DNA from: Caldithrix sp964598255
GTDB taxonomy: Bacteria; Calditrichota; Calditrichia; Calditrichales; Calditrichaceae
NCBI GenBank assembly: GCA_964598255.1
Contig: CAZRBA010000071.1
Span: forward strand, 1-64,000
DNA length: 64,000 nt
Direction of reading: 5' to 3'
How positions within the stretch are numbered: position 1 is the first letter of the stretch; every line of letters begins with the position of its first letter. A model generated the notes under the pieces. It did not search any database. It saw nothing but the letters and a program-made list of their open reading frames with translations, and was not told the DNA's origin. Of the stretch, positions 51,842-61,811 are shown piece by piece. A program made the translations under genes and the position numbers.

Positions 51842-52403
51842 AATAAAAGCAAAACAGTTTATTAGCCTCATTTTGATTGTATTGATTTTTTCGCAAATTG
51901 TGTTGGCGCAAAGTGTTCGTGGCGAAAAAAACTTTTTCACCTCGGATGTTGTAAACATCTATTTTTTAATGCTGCTTTTTGCCACCATTATCAATCGACT
52001 TTTGGAATATGCCAAGTTATTGGTAATTCTTGTAAATCAGCGTGTCGGTTTGCTTACCCGATTAAGCGATGCCTTGTTTGATTCGGTAACGCACAAAATG
52101 GATCTGCTGGGCATTAACTACGATGCGCAAAAAGTGCGCGAAAAATTGAATAAACACGTGGTTTTTGTCATCATGCAATTTGGGGCGTTTGTTATGGGAA
52201 TTTTCCTGGCTTGGTGGCTGCAATTGAATGTAATGGCGCAAGTTCAATTTTCGATGGGTAAGGTTTGGGGCTTTGTATTAACCGGAGTGCTAATTGGCGC
52301 CGGCGTGGAGCCTATTCACGCATTTTTTCGCATTGCCCAAGAAAAACGTAAAATCAAAAAACTAATGTCTACCCTGGGCGATTTTTCGGATGATTCGGAT
52401 TAA
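51834..52403 (+). CDS. Stand-alone paralogue of the amidase membrane domain
   Basis: 189 residues from ATG 51834, overlapping the amidase stop by eight bases. Signal-like first helix (to ~24), then three helices matching the amidase N-terminus in order: 'NIYFLMLLFATIINRLLEYAK', 'VIMQFGAFVMGIFLAWWLQ' and 'LTGVLIGAGVEPIHAFFRI' (compare 'ISGGSEPIHQLI'). Short charged C-terminus. A holin-like or peptidoglycan-enzyme partner is a possible role; no named family recognised. Confidence 0.8.
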   Translation: MFKIKAKQFISLILIVLIFSQIVLAQSVRGEKNFFTSDVVNIYFLMLLFATIINRLLEYAKLLVILVNQRVGLLTRLSDALFDSVTHKMDLLGINYDAQKVREKLNKHVVFVIMQFGAFVMGIFLAWWLQLNVMAQVQFSMGKVWGFVLTGVLIGAGVEPIHAFFRIAQEKRKIKKLMSTLGDFSDDSD

Positions 52404-52477
52404 AGGATGCCAATGGCTTGAGGGAAAAAGAATGCGAGTGTGGTTTGCCTTTTATTAATAAGCCAAATAAAGCGGTT

Positions 52478-55400
52478 TTAAGTAAGGTCCAAAATTTGGC
52501 GAATCCGTTTGACAAGATCTACCGGAGCGAATGGTTTTTGAATAAAATTGATTTCGCTGTTTAAAACCCCTTTTTGGGAAATTTGATCTTCTGTGTATCC
52601 GGACATAAAAAGCACCCTTAAATTCGGTTTTTTCTTACGAATGAAATCGACCAACTTTTTTCCCCCTATACCGGGCATTATGACATCGGTAATTAATAAA
52701 TCGACCTGCAAGTTGTTTTTATTGAATTTTTCCAGAGCTTCTTCACCATTGGACGCAACAATTACTTTGTAACCGAAATAATGTAACGACCGCAAAGTCA
52801 ATTCTCTTACGGAAGGATCGTCTTCTACTAAAAAAATCGTTTCCGTTCCTTTGAGTTTTGCTCCGTAAATCGATTGAATATTTTGTTCGGAATTTTTCTT
52901 GTTTGTCTCGATTGCCGGAAAATAAATACAAAAGGTACTGCCCGCCTTCGGAGCACTTTCAACATAAATATATCCGTCGTTTTGTTTTACGATGCCATAT
53001 ACCGTGGCCAATCCCAGACCGGTACCCTGACCAACCGGTTTGGTAGTAAAAAAAGGCTCAAAAATATGTTTTTGCGTTTCTTCATCCATGCCAATGCCAT
53101 TGTCTATTACCGATAGGCGCACATATTTACCTTTTTTGATTTCCGGATATTTGTTTAGCAAACTTTTATCCGGAATAAAATTTTCGGTTTTAATGATAAT
53201 TTTACCGCCGTCCGGCATGGCCTGTCGGGCATTAATGGCCAAATTTAAAATGATTTGTTCGATTTGATTTTTATCGGATTCAATCGGCCACAAATTTTCG
53301 GCAAGCTCGCAGACAATTGTAATGTCTTCACCGATCAAACGCGTAAGCATTTTTTCGATATTATGCACCAAGGTCGTTAAATTTAACGGGGAGGGCTGGC
53401 GAATTTGTTTTCGGCTAAAGGCCAGTAACTGGCTGGTCAGGTTCTTGGCGCGTTCACCCGCTTGAAATATTTGTTCAATTTTAGGGTAAAGCGGATTATC
53501 CGAAGGCATGGAATGTAAAATCAACTGGGAATAACCGTTAATAACGGTAAGCAAATTATTAAAATCATGAGCAATACCTCCGGCCAAACGTCCGATAGCT
53601 TCCATCTTTTGTTTCTGCAGCAATTCGTCTTCCAGTTTTTTGCGATCGGTAATGTCTTCGATATTGGTTAAAAAATGAGTTGTTTTACCATTGTTATCCT
53701 TTAACGGACTGATGGTAATACGTTGCCAAAAGGGCTGTTGGTTTTTACGCTTTCCCGAAAGTTCTCCTTGCCAAATTTTTCCGCTGCGTATGGTTGCTTT
53801 TACATCTTCCAGTAATTCTTCGCTAAAATTGGCAATTTTGATGTGCCGGGCGTGTTTCCCTTTGAGTTCTTCCAAACGATAACCTGTAATTTGCGTAAAA
53901 GCCGGATTGACGTATTCCACTGTACCGCTTTTATCGGTAATGAGCATTGCCGTCGGACTTTGTTCGATGGCTTTGGATAATTTGCGGATGGTTTGTAAAT
54001 GCTTTTTTTGTTCGCTGATATCAATGAATGTACCCAAAATGGCCGGTTTGCCGTTAAACAAAATACGATGACCAAACGCCTCCAAGGCTACCGTTGAACC
54101 GTCTTTACGCTTTCCGGTGAGTTCTAAGTGCATTTCCTTTTGACGACCTTCTATTAATGCGTTTATGCTGTTTTCGATGCGGGGCCTGTCTTCTGGAACA
54201 ATGAACTCGCCAATGGATTTGGATTGTTCGAATTTTTGCGTGGCATCAAATCCGAAAATTTGGGCAAATTTAGGATTGGTGTAATTGAGTAAACCGTCTC
54301 GTATCAAATAAACGCCGGTTAAGGACTGTTCGGATAAAACGCGATATTTTTCTTCACTTTCGTTTAATTTGTTTTGATAATATTTACGTTGCGTAATGTC
54401 AATGGAATGCAGAATGATAAACTGCGGCTTTTGCCGTTTATCGCGAACAATCGATCCGAAGCAATCCAAATAGCGGATGCCGCCATTTGGCCCTTTAATT
54501 TTTAATTCTGTCTGGAATTGGAGGTTTTGTTTGATTGTGGCCAGAATTGTTTTAAAAAGCGTTTTTGATTCCGGCATTAAAAAATAAAAAAAGTTTTTTT
54601 TAAGAACCGTTTGCTTGCTTAACGAAAAAGCGCTTAAAAAGGCCTGATTAACATCCAGAATGGTACCGTCAAATCCCAAAATATGAATCCAGGTATTGGC
54701 CGAATCGAACAATGTGCGAAAGTGCTCTTCGCTTTGTTTTAAACGCCGACTACGTAAAATGAAAATCCAGATCAAAAAGGCAATCGTGAAACTAAAAATC
54801 AAATTAAAAAAGAAGAAGCGGTTATTAGATGGAGAAATTTCAGCCGTGATAAAACTTTTTTTGGGGAACAAGGTAATGAGCCATTTCTGATCGATGATTT
54901 TTGCCAAAGCGCTGGCTTTGTATTTGTTGGCATCAATTACGCTTTGAGGAATATTCCCCTTCCAGAAAATGGGTTGGATTTTATTGCTGTACACAACATA
55001 GTTAAAATGGGAATTCACATAGGGATCGTTCAGACAATATTGAATTAACGTATCGATGCGAAACACCACGTTTAGGAAGCCTAAAATTTTATGATTTTCG
55101 GAAAATACCGGAAAATAGGTGACAAACCCGTTACCTCCTTGTAAAAGATGAATGGGCGAAGTGCAAGAAAGCGATCCGGTTCGGATGGCTTTGTTTAATG
55201 CCTCCTGAACTGTAGGAAAAGGATGTTTATGCAAGTTTTTGCCCAAAGCCAGACGATTCGGTTCTTCCGGTGTCACAATTTTGATGGTCCAGGTACTATC
55301 AATCCAATTAATGGCCTGAAAGCCAGGATAGGTGTTTAAAATGTTTTGTGCGTCTCGTTTAAATTTTGCTACATTGTGTGCGTATTCAATCGTCCAAGAT

Positions 55401-55630
55401 TTCGCCAAAAGACTAACAACGGTTTCGCGCGCTTTAACCCAATTTTCTACCCGAATGGCCAACTGTTGGCTCATTACATGCGTTAACTCTTTTAGTTTAA
55501 TGGAATTTTGCTGACGTTCGTGCAGCCACATTAAACTAAGAATTACGGCTAAAATAATAAATAACAAAAATGGCGGAACCAACGGGCTGGTTTGGGCTAA
55601 TAGTTGGGACCTTTGTTTTTCCTTTGCCAT
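52478..55630 (-). CDS. Hybrid sensor histidine kinase with periplasmic sensor
   Basis: 1050 residues from ATG 55630 (a TTG three codons earlier is possible). Membrane helix ~18-38, a periplasmic ~240-residue region of CHASE/Cache type ('VFRIDTLIQYCLNDPYV'), second helix near 275-293, then PAS domains (~310-420, ~425-545, ~550-670), HisKA with 'GGIAHDFNNLLTVINGYS' (His688), HATPase ('NLAINARQAMPDGG', 'DNGIGMDEET', 'GTGLGLATVYGIV') and a full receiver with phospho-acceptor Asp982 in 'LLITDVIMPGIGG' and Lys in 'NFIQKPFAP'. It can run an internal phosphorelay. No response regulator adjacent. Confidence 0.92.
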   Translation of the reverse strand: MAKEKQRSQLLAQTSPLVPPFLLFIILAVILSLMWLHERQQNSIKLKELTHVMSQQLAIRVENWVKARETVVSLLAKSWTIEYAHNVAKFKRDAQNILNTYPGFQAINWIDSTWTIKIVTPEEPNRLALGKNLHKHPFPTVQEALNKAIRTGSLSCTSPIHLLQGGNGFVTYFPVFSENHKILGFLNVVFRIDTLIQYCLNDPYVNSHFNYVVYSNKIQPIFWKGNIPQSVIDANKYKASALAKIIDQKWLITLFPKKSFITAEISPSNNRFFFFNLIFSFTIAFLIWIFILRSRRLKQSEEHFRTLFDSANTWIHILGFDGTILDVNQAFLSAFSLSKQTVLKKNFFYFLMPESKTLFKTILATIKQNLQFQTELKIKGPNGGIRYLDCFGSIVRDKRQKPQFIILHSIDITQRKYYQNKLNESEEKYRVLSEQSLTGVYLIRDGLLNYTNPKFAQIFGFDATQKFEQSKSIGEFIVPEDRPRIENSINALIEGRQKEMHLELTGKRKDGSTVALEAFGHRILFNGKPAILGTFIDISEQKKHLQTIRKLSKAIEQSPTAMLITDKSGTVEYVNPAFTQITGYRLEELKGKHARHIKIANFSEELLEDVKATIRSGKIWQGELSGKRKNQQPFWQRITISPLKDNNGKTTHFLTNIEDITDRKKLEDELLQKQKMEAIGRLAGGIAHDFNNLLTVINGYSQLILHSMPSDNPLYPKIEQIFQAGERAKNLTSQLLAFSRKQIRQPSPLNLTTLVHNIEKMLTRLIGEDITIVCELAENLWPIESDKNQIEQIILNLAINARQAMPDGGKIIIKTENFIPDKSLLNKYPEIKKGKYVRLSVIDNGIGMDEETQKHIFEPFFTTKPVGQGTGLGLATVYGIVKQNDGYIYVESAPKAGSTFCIYFPAIETNKKNSEQNIQSIYGAKLKGTETIFLVEDDPSVRELTLRSLHYFGYKVIVASNGEEALEKFNKNNLQVDLLITDVIMPGIGGKKLVDFIRKKKPNLRVLFMSGYTEDQISQKGVLNSEINFIQKPFAPVDLVKRIRQILDLT

Positions 55631-55786
55631 ATTTACCAATCGATGAAGATAACTTGGTATTGATTTTCGGCGTTGTGAGAATGTTCTTTAATGAATTGTC
55701 CGTAATCGGGTAAGTAAAATTTTCAGTCTTGACAATTTTTTATTATTTTGCTTTTTCTGGTGGATTGGGTTGGATAGGATGGAAAT

Positions 55787-56557
55787 ATGCGTTTTATTAA
55801 AATTTTTATCGTATGGATCCTTATAAGCCAGTTGGGGTCTTTATATGGCGGCGATGCATTTCGCTGGACGGTCGGAGAAAAGTTGGTATACAAAGTACGC
55901 TGGTCTTTTGTACGTTTGGGTACGCTTCAAATGCATTTGACAGATACGGTGCGCGTTAAAGGCCAGTTGTTGTACAAAGTAGACTTGAAAATGGACAGCA
56001 ACCCGGTCTTAATTTTTGTGAATTTACACAATCGTTACCAATGTTTAATCGATTCGCTTTTTCGGCCGGTCAAATATGTAGTTAAAGAAAAAAATGGCGA
56101 CCAGAAAAACAAAATGATCTACCTGTTCGATTACCAAAAAAATACGGTTATCTGGCAAGTGTTTGATCCGAAAGATTCAACCAAAATAATCAAACAACAA
56201 CTTTTAAAATTAGATCATTACATGTACGATGGAATTTCACTTACTTATTTTGCACGTGGGAACGCGCGAGAAAATGCTTCCTTTCGTGTCTATTCATTTT
56301 TTTATGCCCGCGTCGGTCCGGTGGACATGCATTTTAGCGCACAGCCCAAAAACATTTACTTTAAGCCTTTAAAGCGCAAATTTAAAACATACCAAGTACA
56401 GGGTATGTTTCATTTAAAAGGCATTGCCGGAGTTACCGGGGCATATAAAGGATGGTTTACCCATGACGATCGGCGCATACCTTTAGGTGCCCAAATGAAG
56501 GTTTTTGTCGGCAATGTAAAGGTGGAATTGGAACATTGGGAAAAATGGAACCCTTAA
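55787..56557 (+). CDS. DUF3108-domain exported protein
   Basis: 256 residues, signal peptide (1-21). DUF3108 pattern: 'FRWTVGEKLVYKVRWSFVRLGTLQMHL', followed by 'YKVDLKMDSNPVLIFVNLHNRYQCLID', 'FRPVKYVVKEKNGDQ', and the final 'GWFTHDDRRIPLGAQMKVFVGNVKVEL'. A beta-rich fold exported to the periplasm; the family function is not known. Lies divergently from the hybrid kinase with 156 bases between; TTGACA occurs at 55729 but without a good -10. Confidence 0.88.
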   Translation: MRFIKIFIVWILISQLGSLYGGDAFRWTVGEKLVYKVRWSFVRLGTLQMHLTDTVRVKGQLLYKVDLKMDSNPVLIFVNLHNRYQCLIDSLFRPVKYVVKEKNGDQKNKMIYLFDYQKNTVIWQVFDPKDSTKIIKQQLLKLDHYMYDGISLTYFARGNARENASFRVYSFFYARVGPVDMHFSAQPKNIYFKPLKRKFKTYQVQGMFHLKGIAGVTGAYKGWFTHDDRRIPLGAQMKVFVGNVKVELEHWEKWNP

Positions 56558-56618
56558 GCGTTAAAAACCGTTTGCCACAATGCCGATTTTTTACAATAAA
56601 ATACGGCAGCCGATGGTT

Positions 56619-57458
56619 TTAAGCCGATTCCGGAATGCTTTGTTGGTCGATAGGCACTTGTTGTGCTGTAACAATACCCTTGGTTTTTGGGGGGCGGCGG
56701 TGTGGCGGAACTTTGGTTTTTGGCAATACAACTTCATGCGGACCAATCATAGCTCCCTCGCCGATTTCTACATTACCCATTATGGTTGCCTTCATACCAA
56801 TTGTGACACCATCGCCGATTTTAACTTTGGAGAGTACCAAATAACCTTTTTGACCGTAATGGGCAATAATATGTGCGGAACCGCCGATGGTTACGTAATT
56901 GCCGATTTCAATAAGCCCCGGGTCGGAAATATTGGTGGTGTTAATATGCACACCCTTGCCCATTTTCATACCCATCATTCGATAGAATAACGTATTTAAC
57001 GGAGTCGGAGTGATGAATTCCAGAAATGTGTAACGTACCACATAGGTTAAGGCATTGTGAACATACCATGGCACAACGCCCAAAGAAAAATAATTTCCTC
57101 GGAAAGGTTTAATTCTGAACGGTAAAATGAAATTAAAAAACGGTACCACAAAAATAAGCGTAAGTCCGTAAATAAAATAAGCGGCAACCGCTGCGCTACC
57201 CATAGCGGCATAGTGGAATAGTGGCAACCATTGCAGAGTGGCTTCTTTTACCCAAAAAAACACATAAAGGCCCGGAGCAAGCGAAATACCCATGGCTAAA
57301 ACGCCAACCAGATACAAAGGTGTTAAGGCCACCAAAAAGGCCCCGTTGCGAAAACGACGAAGTAAAAATTCAAGAAAACCGGCAATACCTTTTAAATTGG
57401 ATTTTGTGGTTAAAATATTTTCGTTAACTGCTTTTTTGCGACGTTTTTCTTCCATGAG
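56619..57458 (-). CDS. Membrane-associated left-handed beta-helix acyltransferase
   Basis: 279 residues from ATG 57458 (GGAG ten bases upstream); a TTG 15 codons earlier is less likely. Two membrane helices in the N-terminal half (~40-65 and ~95-120), then hexapeptide repeats ([LIV]-G-x-x-x-x) from ~150: 'VHINTTNI', 'IEIGNYVTIGGSAHII', 'VKIGDGVTIGMKATIMGNVEIGEGAMIG'. Members of the LbH superfamily transfer acetyl, succinyl or similar groups to sugars or antibiotics; a similar C-terminal domain is found on some peptide-synthetase-related proteins. Substrate unknown. Confidence 0.85.
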   Translation of the reverse strand, partial: LMEEKRRKKAVNENILTTKSNLKGIAGFLEFLLRRFRNGAFLVALTPLYLVGVLAMGISLAPGLYVFFWVKEATLQWLPLFHYAAMGSAAVAAYFIYGLTLIFVVPFFNFILPFRIKPFRGNYFSLGVVPWYVHNALTYVVRYTFLEFITPTPLNTLFYRMMGMKMGKGVHINTTNISDPGLIEIGNYVTIGGSAHIIAHYGQKGYLVLSKVKIGDGVTIGMKATIMGNVEIGEGAMIGPHEVVLPKTKVPPHRRPPKTKGIVTAQQVPIDQQSIPESA

Positions 57459-57742
57459 CGGAACTCCATTTTTATTGAATTGGGATTTAACGTGCGTATC
57501 CAATAAAATTTTTTCGTTTAAAGTTATTATGTCAATAGTTAAAAATTATGCCCAAACGCACAATTTTTTTGGGGAATAGAATTTCATGTTTTTTAAATCG
57601 ACCCAATTATTCATATCTTCAGAAGAAAATAAAAAATTAAAACGGTAATTATTGCTCTAAAGCATTGTTTGTTAAGATCGAAAACATATCTTATATTAAA
57701 AAATAAAAAATAAAATTCGTTACATTTATAAGGCGGTAGGCC

Positions 57743-58519
57743 ATGAACAATGCGAATCATTCAAATGAAGAACTTGAAAAAATCAAATTAAAACAAATCC
57801 TTAAATTGGTAACCCATAGTTTTTACAAAGAATTGGTGAATTACGGGGTAGAGGCCAACGATATCATCAGTGTTTCCACGCAATTGCTGGATCATGTACT
57901 GCAGAAAAATCCGCCGGAGAACAATAACGGTTCGTATCAGGGAGACTTTAAAATCGGTGATATTCAAGATTACTGGTCGGAGAAAAAACAACTTATTCTC
58001 AAAGATGTGCACATCGAACCGTTGTCGGATGAAGAGTCGGTTGAAACCGTTTGCCATTGGCTTAAACAAAGAGAAATATCACAAACCTTTATCCGCTTTT
58101 TCCCCAAAGAAAAGGTAAAATTGTATGATTATTTAATTAACAATGCAACCAGAAAATATTTTTCCGTGAAATATTTACAAACGCATTTTGTGGGTATTAT
58201 CGGAGCCGAAAACATCGATAAGACAAATAAAAAACTGGAAATGAAAAAATTTATCGGCGCTTCGGATTTTCGCAATCGGGGCATTGGAAAACTCTCCACT
58301 TTTTTATTTCTTTACTACGTTTTCGAAATTTTGGATTTCAATAAAATTTACATTCATTCTTTGGATACCAATATTAAAAATATCAATTTAAACAGTAAAT
58401 TCGGCTTTGAATTGGAAGGTATTTTGTATTCGGAAGTGTTACTAAACGGCAAACCCAGAGATGTACTGCGCATGGGTTTATTAAAGCCCAAATGGCAAAC
58501 GTTATTTAACGGACATTAA
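57743..58519 (+). CDS. GNAT acetyltransferase with extra N-terminal domain
   Basis: 258 residues. Residues ~88-250 fit a GNAT fold: motif A has 'FRNRGIGKLSTFLFLYYVF' (acetyl-CoA pyrophosphate loop RNRGIG, 177-182) and motif B 'YIHSLDTNIKNINLNSKFGFELEG', as in ribosomal-protein or spermidine acetyltransferases. Residues 1-~85 are a helical region with 'HSFYKELVNYGVEANDIISVSTQLLDHV', not typical for GNAT; it may bind a partner or dimerise. Two bases upstream is 'GGCGGTAGGCC'. The Nudix gene follows 22 bases later. Confidence 0.85.
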   Translation: MNNANHSNEELEKIKLKQILKLVTHSFYKELVNYGVEANDIISVSTQLLDHVLQKNPPENNNGSYQGDFKIGDIQDYWSEKKQLILKDVHIEPLSDEESVETVCHWLKQREISQTFIRFFPKEKVKLYDYLINNATRKYFSVKYLQTHFVGIIGAENIDKTNKKLEMKKFIGASDFRNRGIGKLSTFLFLYYVFEILDFNKIYIHSLDTNIKNINLNSKFGFELEGILYSEVLLNGKPRDVLRMGLLKPKWQTLFNGH

Positions 58520-58541
58520 TGATTGTCGGGGAAGATGCCAC

Positions 58542-58952
58542 ATGGCCGAAAACATGCCTCGCGTGGCCGTAGGCGCGATTATTTTCAAAAAGAACAAAGT
58601 GCTTTTGATCCAACGGCAAAATCCGCCGGCACAGGGTTTGTGGGCCATTCCGGGCGGCAAAGTACGTTGGGGCGAAACATTGCACCAGGCATTAAAACGG
58701 GAAATTCGGGAAGAAACCGGGCTAGAGATTAAAATCGAACGATTGGTAAAAATCGTAGAATATTTGCCGGGAGAAAAAAATAATACCGATTACCATTACA
58801 TTATCTTGGATTTTTTAGCCCGGGTAACTCAGGGTGAAATTAAAGCAGGTGATGACGCGCTGCAAATCGGCTGGTTTTCCGAAAACGAAGTGCGGCATTT
58901 AACCCTAACCCAAAGTACCAAAGAATTGCTGCAAGACGAATTCGGGTTTTGA
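58542..58952 (+). CDS. Nudix hydrolase
   Basis: 136 residues. The Nudix box is complete: Gly39, Glu45, then REIREETGL (53-61), i.e. Gx5Ex7REUxEExGU. It hydrolyses nucleoside diphosphates linked to another moiety (X), such as NAD(P)-related, 8-oxo-dGTP, or ADP-ribose; 'ADP-ribose pyrophosphatase-like' by resemblance only. ATG has 'CGGGGAAGATG' upstream. It follows the GNAT gene as a likely pair. Confidence 0.94.
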   Translation: MAENMPRVAVGAIIFKKNKVLLIQRQNPPAQGLWAIPGGKVRWGETLHQALKREIREETGLEIKIERLVKIVEYLPGEKNNTDYHYIILDFLARVTQGEIKAGDDALQIGWFSENEVRHLTLTQSTKELLQDEFGF

Positions 58953-58975
58953 ATTCGATTCGCAAACGAAATTTT

Positions 58976-61741
58976 TTAAATACGATCTTGTTCGTAAAGG
59001 GGAAATACGCTTTTCTTTTGTTGCAGATGGTTTCTAAAAATTTCGAACCCCAGCATCATTAATCCGCCAAACAAAAATCCTTCCAGAGAACCTAAAATCA
59101 GGCGCGATAAAAATCCAAAATCCACCTCACCGAATAGCGATGAAAGGGCATTTAAGTTGATTTGTGCATTGGAAAACGATTTTGAAATGGCTGCAATACT
59201 GCCGCTGAACAAGTTCCCTTTGAAAAAAGTAAGCATAATGGCACCAATGGTGGTACCAATGGCGACAATTAAGATTTTCAGGCTTTTTTTTCGGATTTTT
59301 TGCTCGGCAAAAACAAATGCTAAAGACAACCAAAAACCCAATACGGCCGCTTCGAACGCGCCCGTGATTTTAATTAATTGCTGACCGAACAACACTTTGA
59401 GAATATCAATACCAATAATATTGACCAACGCTCCGATAATTAAACCGCCAAGGGTACCGCCGACCACAGTCCACCATTTACTGTGCCGGTAGGAAATGTG
59501 GCGCATGATTACCAGCCCGGAGCTGATACCCAAGCCGCCTAAAAAAGAGGCCAGCGCACCCAACGAAACAAGAGCCAGTAAATACGTTACGGTTTCGAAA
59601 GTGGGCGCATGGCGCAAATAGGCCAAAATACCGCCGAGCAGCGATCCCACGATGAATCCGGAAACAAGAGCCCCCAGAGTAGCCCCTACGATTTCGCGAA
59701 CAATTTGTTTTCGGCTGCGAAAAATACGCACCCAAAAAAGACCGGACATCACCAAAAAAACAACAGAAAGCGGTAAGCGACGTAAATACACAAGATTAAT
59801 ATCGTAATCTCGCACAAAAGAGAGACTGATGGCCCGTCGAATCAAACCTGCCTTTTTGTGGTTTTTACCTTGTGCCAGCAGTTTTTGCGCCTCGGATCCG
59901 AAATTTTTCAGGAAGACAATACTGGCGGTTTTGCGTACGTTTAAATCGGAATCCCACAAAGCCGTGCGATTTAAAAGTTTCTTAAGTTCCGGATCGGTAA
60001 TATTCAGGGCCGATTCAATTGCGCACATACGTATGCCCGGGTCATCCGCTTGCATGGCTTCGGAAATGATCGACGTAAAATCAGGCGTAATAGGCTTAAG
60101 CCATTCCGGCAAAATATACCGGCGAAATATCATGCTTTTGGCAATAAAATATGCTTGTTCAGCCGAAAGCTCCAATTGCAAACCAAAAGGTAAAAGTACC
60201 TGAATGGCATCTTCGTCCAGCAGAAGTTGGTGATTGCGATAGTTTTCCATGGCGTTTTGCAACATGGCCCGGGCACGCCGGATTCTTTGTTCCTCGTCGG
60301 TAATCCATTCTTTTATTTTGGGAACCAAAAAGTCGTGGCTAAGCTCAACCCAATTTTGACCTTCCTGTCTGCCCAAACGGACTAAGCGGGCGTCGGAAAG
60401 TTCGTTTAACAAGTTTAGGATTTGCCGGTCGCTAAATTCAGGAGATCGAAGCTGTTTTAACAATTTGTTAACCGCCATAACCTTGCGCTGAAAATCGACG
60501 GTAATCAGGCATTTTAAGATATGTTTGACCATTACGGCTTGTTTTTCGGCAAATCGGTTAAGCACACGTTCCATATAGCCTTCCAGAATGTGAGAAGCAC
60601 GGCCCAATTGCCAATAAATATCACGTGTGATGCCTTTTTGCGTATCCCGATGATCATAAAGCACATCGCACACAATTTGAAGTTGCGGAGGATCGATGTC
60701 GTTTTCGCCGTTACTTAAATCGGTTAAAATTTCGCGGGCCAGAGTTTCGTCAAAAGGACAACCTACCGCCCGAGCCGGTTTTAATATTGCTTCTATGGCT
60801 TGTCTGCCGGTTAGTTTGAGTAAGCGGTATTCATGGTGAAAAATTTCAGGAATGGCTGGTTTAAAAAAACTCATTTCCGAAAGCAAATCTTCACGTAAAA
60901 CAAAGACAAAACGCATGGTGGTTAAATCGTTCTGAAAAATAAAGCGCAGTAATGCCAAAAACTTTTTTTTCTGCGCTTTATCCAATTGCAGAAAAAAATC
61001 TTCGAATTGGTCAAAAAAGAAAACAATAAAACGATCGTTCGGTTTGTTTTGCCACTGTAAATTAATATTTAAGTTATGGTCATAAATTGCTTGCAAAGAA
61101 AAATCGGGTAAAAAGGTTTTTAAAATTTGTACGATTTCTTCCGTGGGATCAAAAAAGCTGCGTACGATAAACGTTCGATGGCCAGCACGCTTAAAGGCGG
61201 GAATTAAACCGGCGCGAATTAAGGAACTTTTACCGACACCGCTACGCCCGTGAATAATAAAACTTCGATGGGCCAGAATTTTGGATGAAAGCAAGGCAAC
61301 TTCTTGTTCGCGTCCGAAAAATAAAAAAGCATCCCCTTCATTGTAATAATCGAGAAATTTGTAAGGCCGAAGGACGCTCGGTCGCTTCTGATCTTTTTGG
61401 GGTAGGGCTTGTTGTGAAGCCGGTTGCACATCCGCGATAAACATATAGCCATGCTTGGCTACAGTTTTAATGAAATGCGGATTGTGGGCATTATCTTGTA
61501 AAGCCTTGCGAATATCTTTAATGCACTGGCTTAACGCGGAATCGGTCACAATGGTATCGTGCCAAACGGTTTCGAAGATGGTTTGTTTTTCCACAAGTTT
61601 ATGCGCATTTTGCACCAAAAGAATTAAGACATCAAAATATTTTGAATTTAGTGCAATTGCCTTTCCGCTTTTTTTTAGCTGGCGGTTATCTATATCGATT
61701 TCAAAATCGGCAAAACGATAGGCGCTTATTTTGTTTTCCAT
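58976..61741 (-). CDS. Winged-helix-STAND ATPase-membrane fusion regulator
   Basis: 921 residues. Residues 1-105 are a CadC/OmpR-type winged helix ('LNSKYFDVLILLVQNAH', 'AKHGYMFIADV'). Residues ~128-450 are an nSTAND1-type P-loop NTPase: 'FFGREQEVALL', Walker A GRSGVGKSS (165-173), Walker B 'FIVFFFDQFED' (238-248), then a helical/winged region. Residues ~550-640 have HEAT-like pairs. Residues ~650-905 contain several Gly-rich membrane helices ('GATLGALVSGFIVGSLLGG', 'VVGGTLGGLIIGALVNI'). STAND proteins are ATP-driven switches. This makes a membrane-anchored one-component regulator; target genes unknown. Divergent from uppS. Confidence 0.9.
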   Translation of the reverse strand: MENKISAYRFADFEIDIDNRQLKKSGKAIALNSKYFDVLILLVQNAHKLVEKQTIFETVWHDTIVTDSALSQCIKDIRKALQDNAHNPHFIKTVAKHGYMFIADVQPASQQALPQKDQKRPSVLRPYKFLDYYNEGDAFLFFGREQEVALLSSKILAHRSFIIHGRSGVGKSSLIRAGLIPAFKRAGHRTFIVRSFFDPTEEIVQILKTFLPDFSLQAIYDHNLNINLQWQNKPNDRFIVFFFDQFEDFFLQLDKAQKKKFLALLRFIFQNDLTTMRFVFVLREDLLSEMSFFKPAIPEIFHHEYRLLKLTGRQAIEAILKPARAVGCPFDETLAREILTDLSNGENDIDPPQLQIVCDVLYDHRDTQKGITRDIYWQLGRASHILEGYMERVLNRFAEKQAVMVKHILKCLITVDFQRKVMAVNKLLKQLRSPEFSDRQILNLLNELSDARLVRLGRQEGQNWVELSHDFLVPKIKEWITDEEQRIRRARAMLQNAMENYRNHQLLLDEDAIQVLLPFGLQLELSAEQAYFIAKSMIFRRYILPEWLKPITPDFTSIISEAMQADDPGIRMCAIESALNITDPELKKLLNRTALWDSDLNVRKTASIVFLKNFGSEAQKLLAQGKNHKKAGLIRRAISLSFVRDYDINLVYLRRLPLSVVFLVMSGLFWVRIFRSRKQIVREIVGATLGALVSGFIVGSLLGGILAYLRHAPTFETVTYLLALVSLGALASFLGGLGISSGLVIMRHISYRHSKWWTVVGGTLGGLIIGALVNIIGIDILKVLFGQQLIKITGAFEAAVLGFWLSLAFVFAEQKIRKKSLKILIVAIGTTIGAIMLTFFKGNLFSGSIAAISKSFSNAQINLNALSSLFGEVDFGFLSRLILGSLEGFLFGGLMMLGFEIFRNHLQQKKSVFPLYEQDRI

Positions 61742-61811
61742 AGTTACTTTAAAGTTTTCTCATAATTTACTCATGTATTCAAAATAAAAATTCAATAAAT
61801 ATAAAAATTAT

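Noticed and set aside
50711..52403. Prophage lysis cassette
   Set aside because: No phage structural, integrase or terminase genes nearby; composition matches surrounding genes.
55729..55757. Sigma-70-type promoter upstream of the DUF3108 gene
   Set aside because: TTGACA is present but no acceptable -10 lies at a normal distance.
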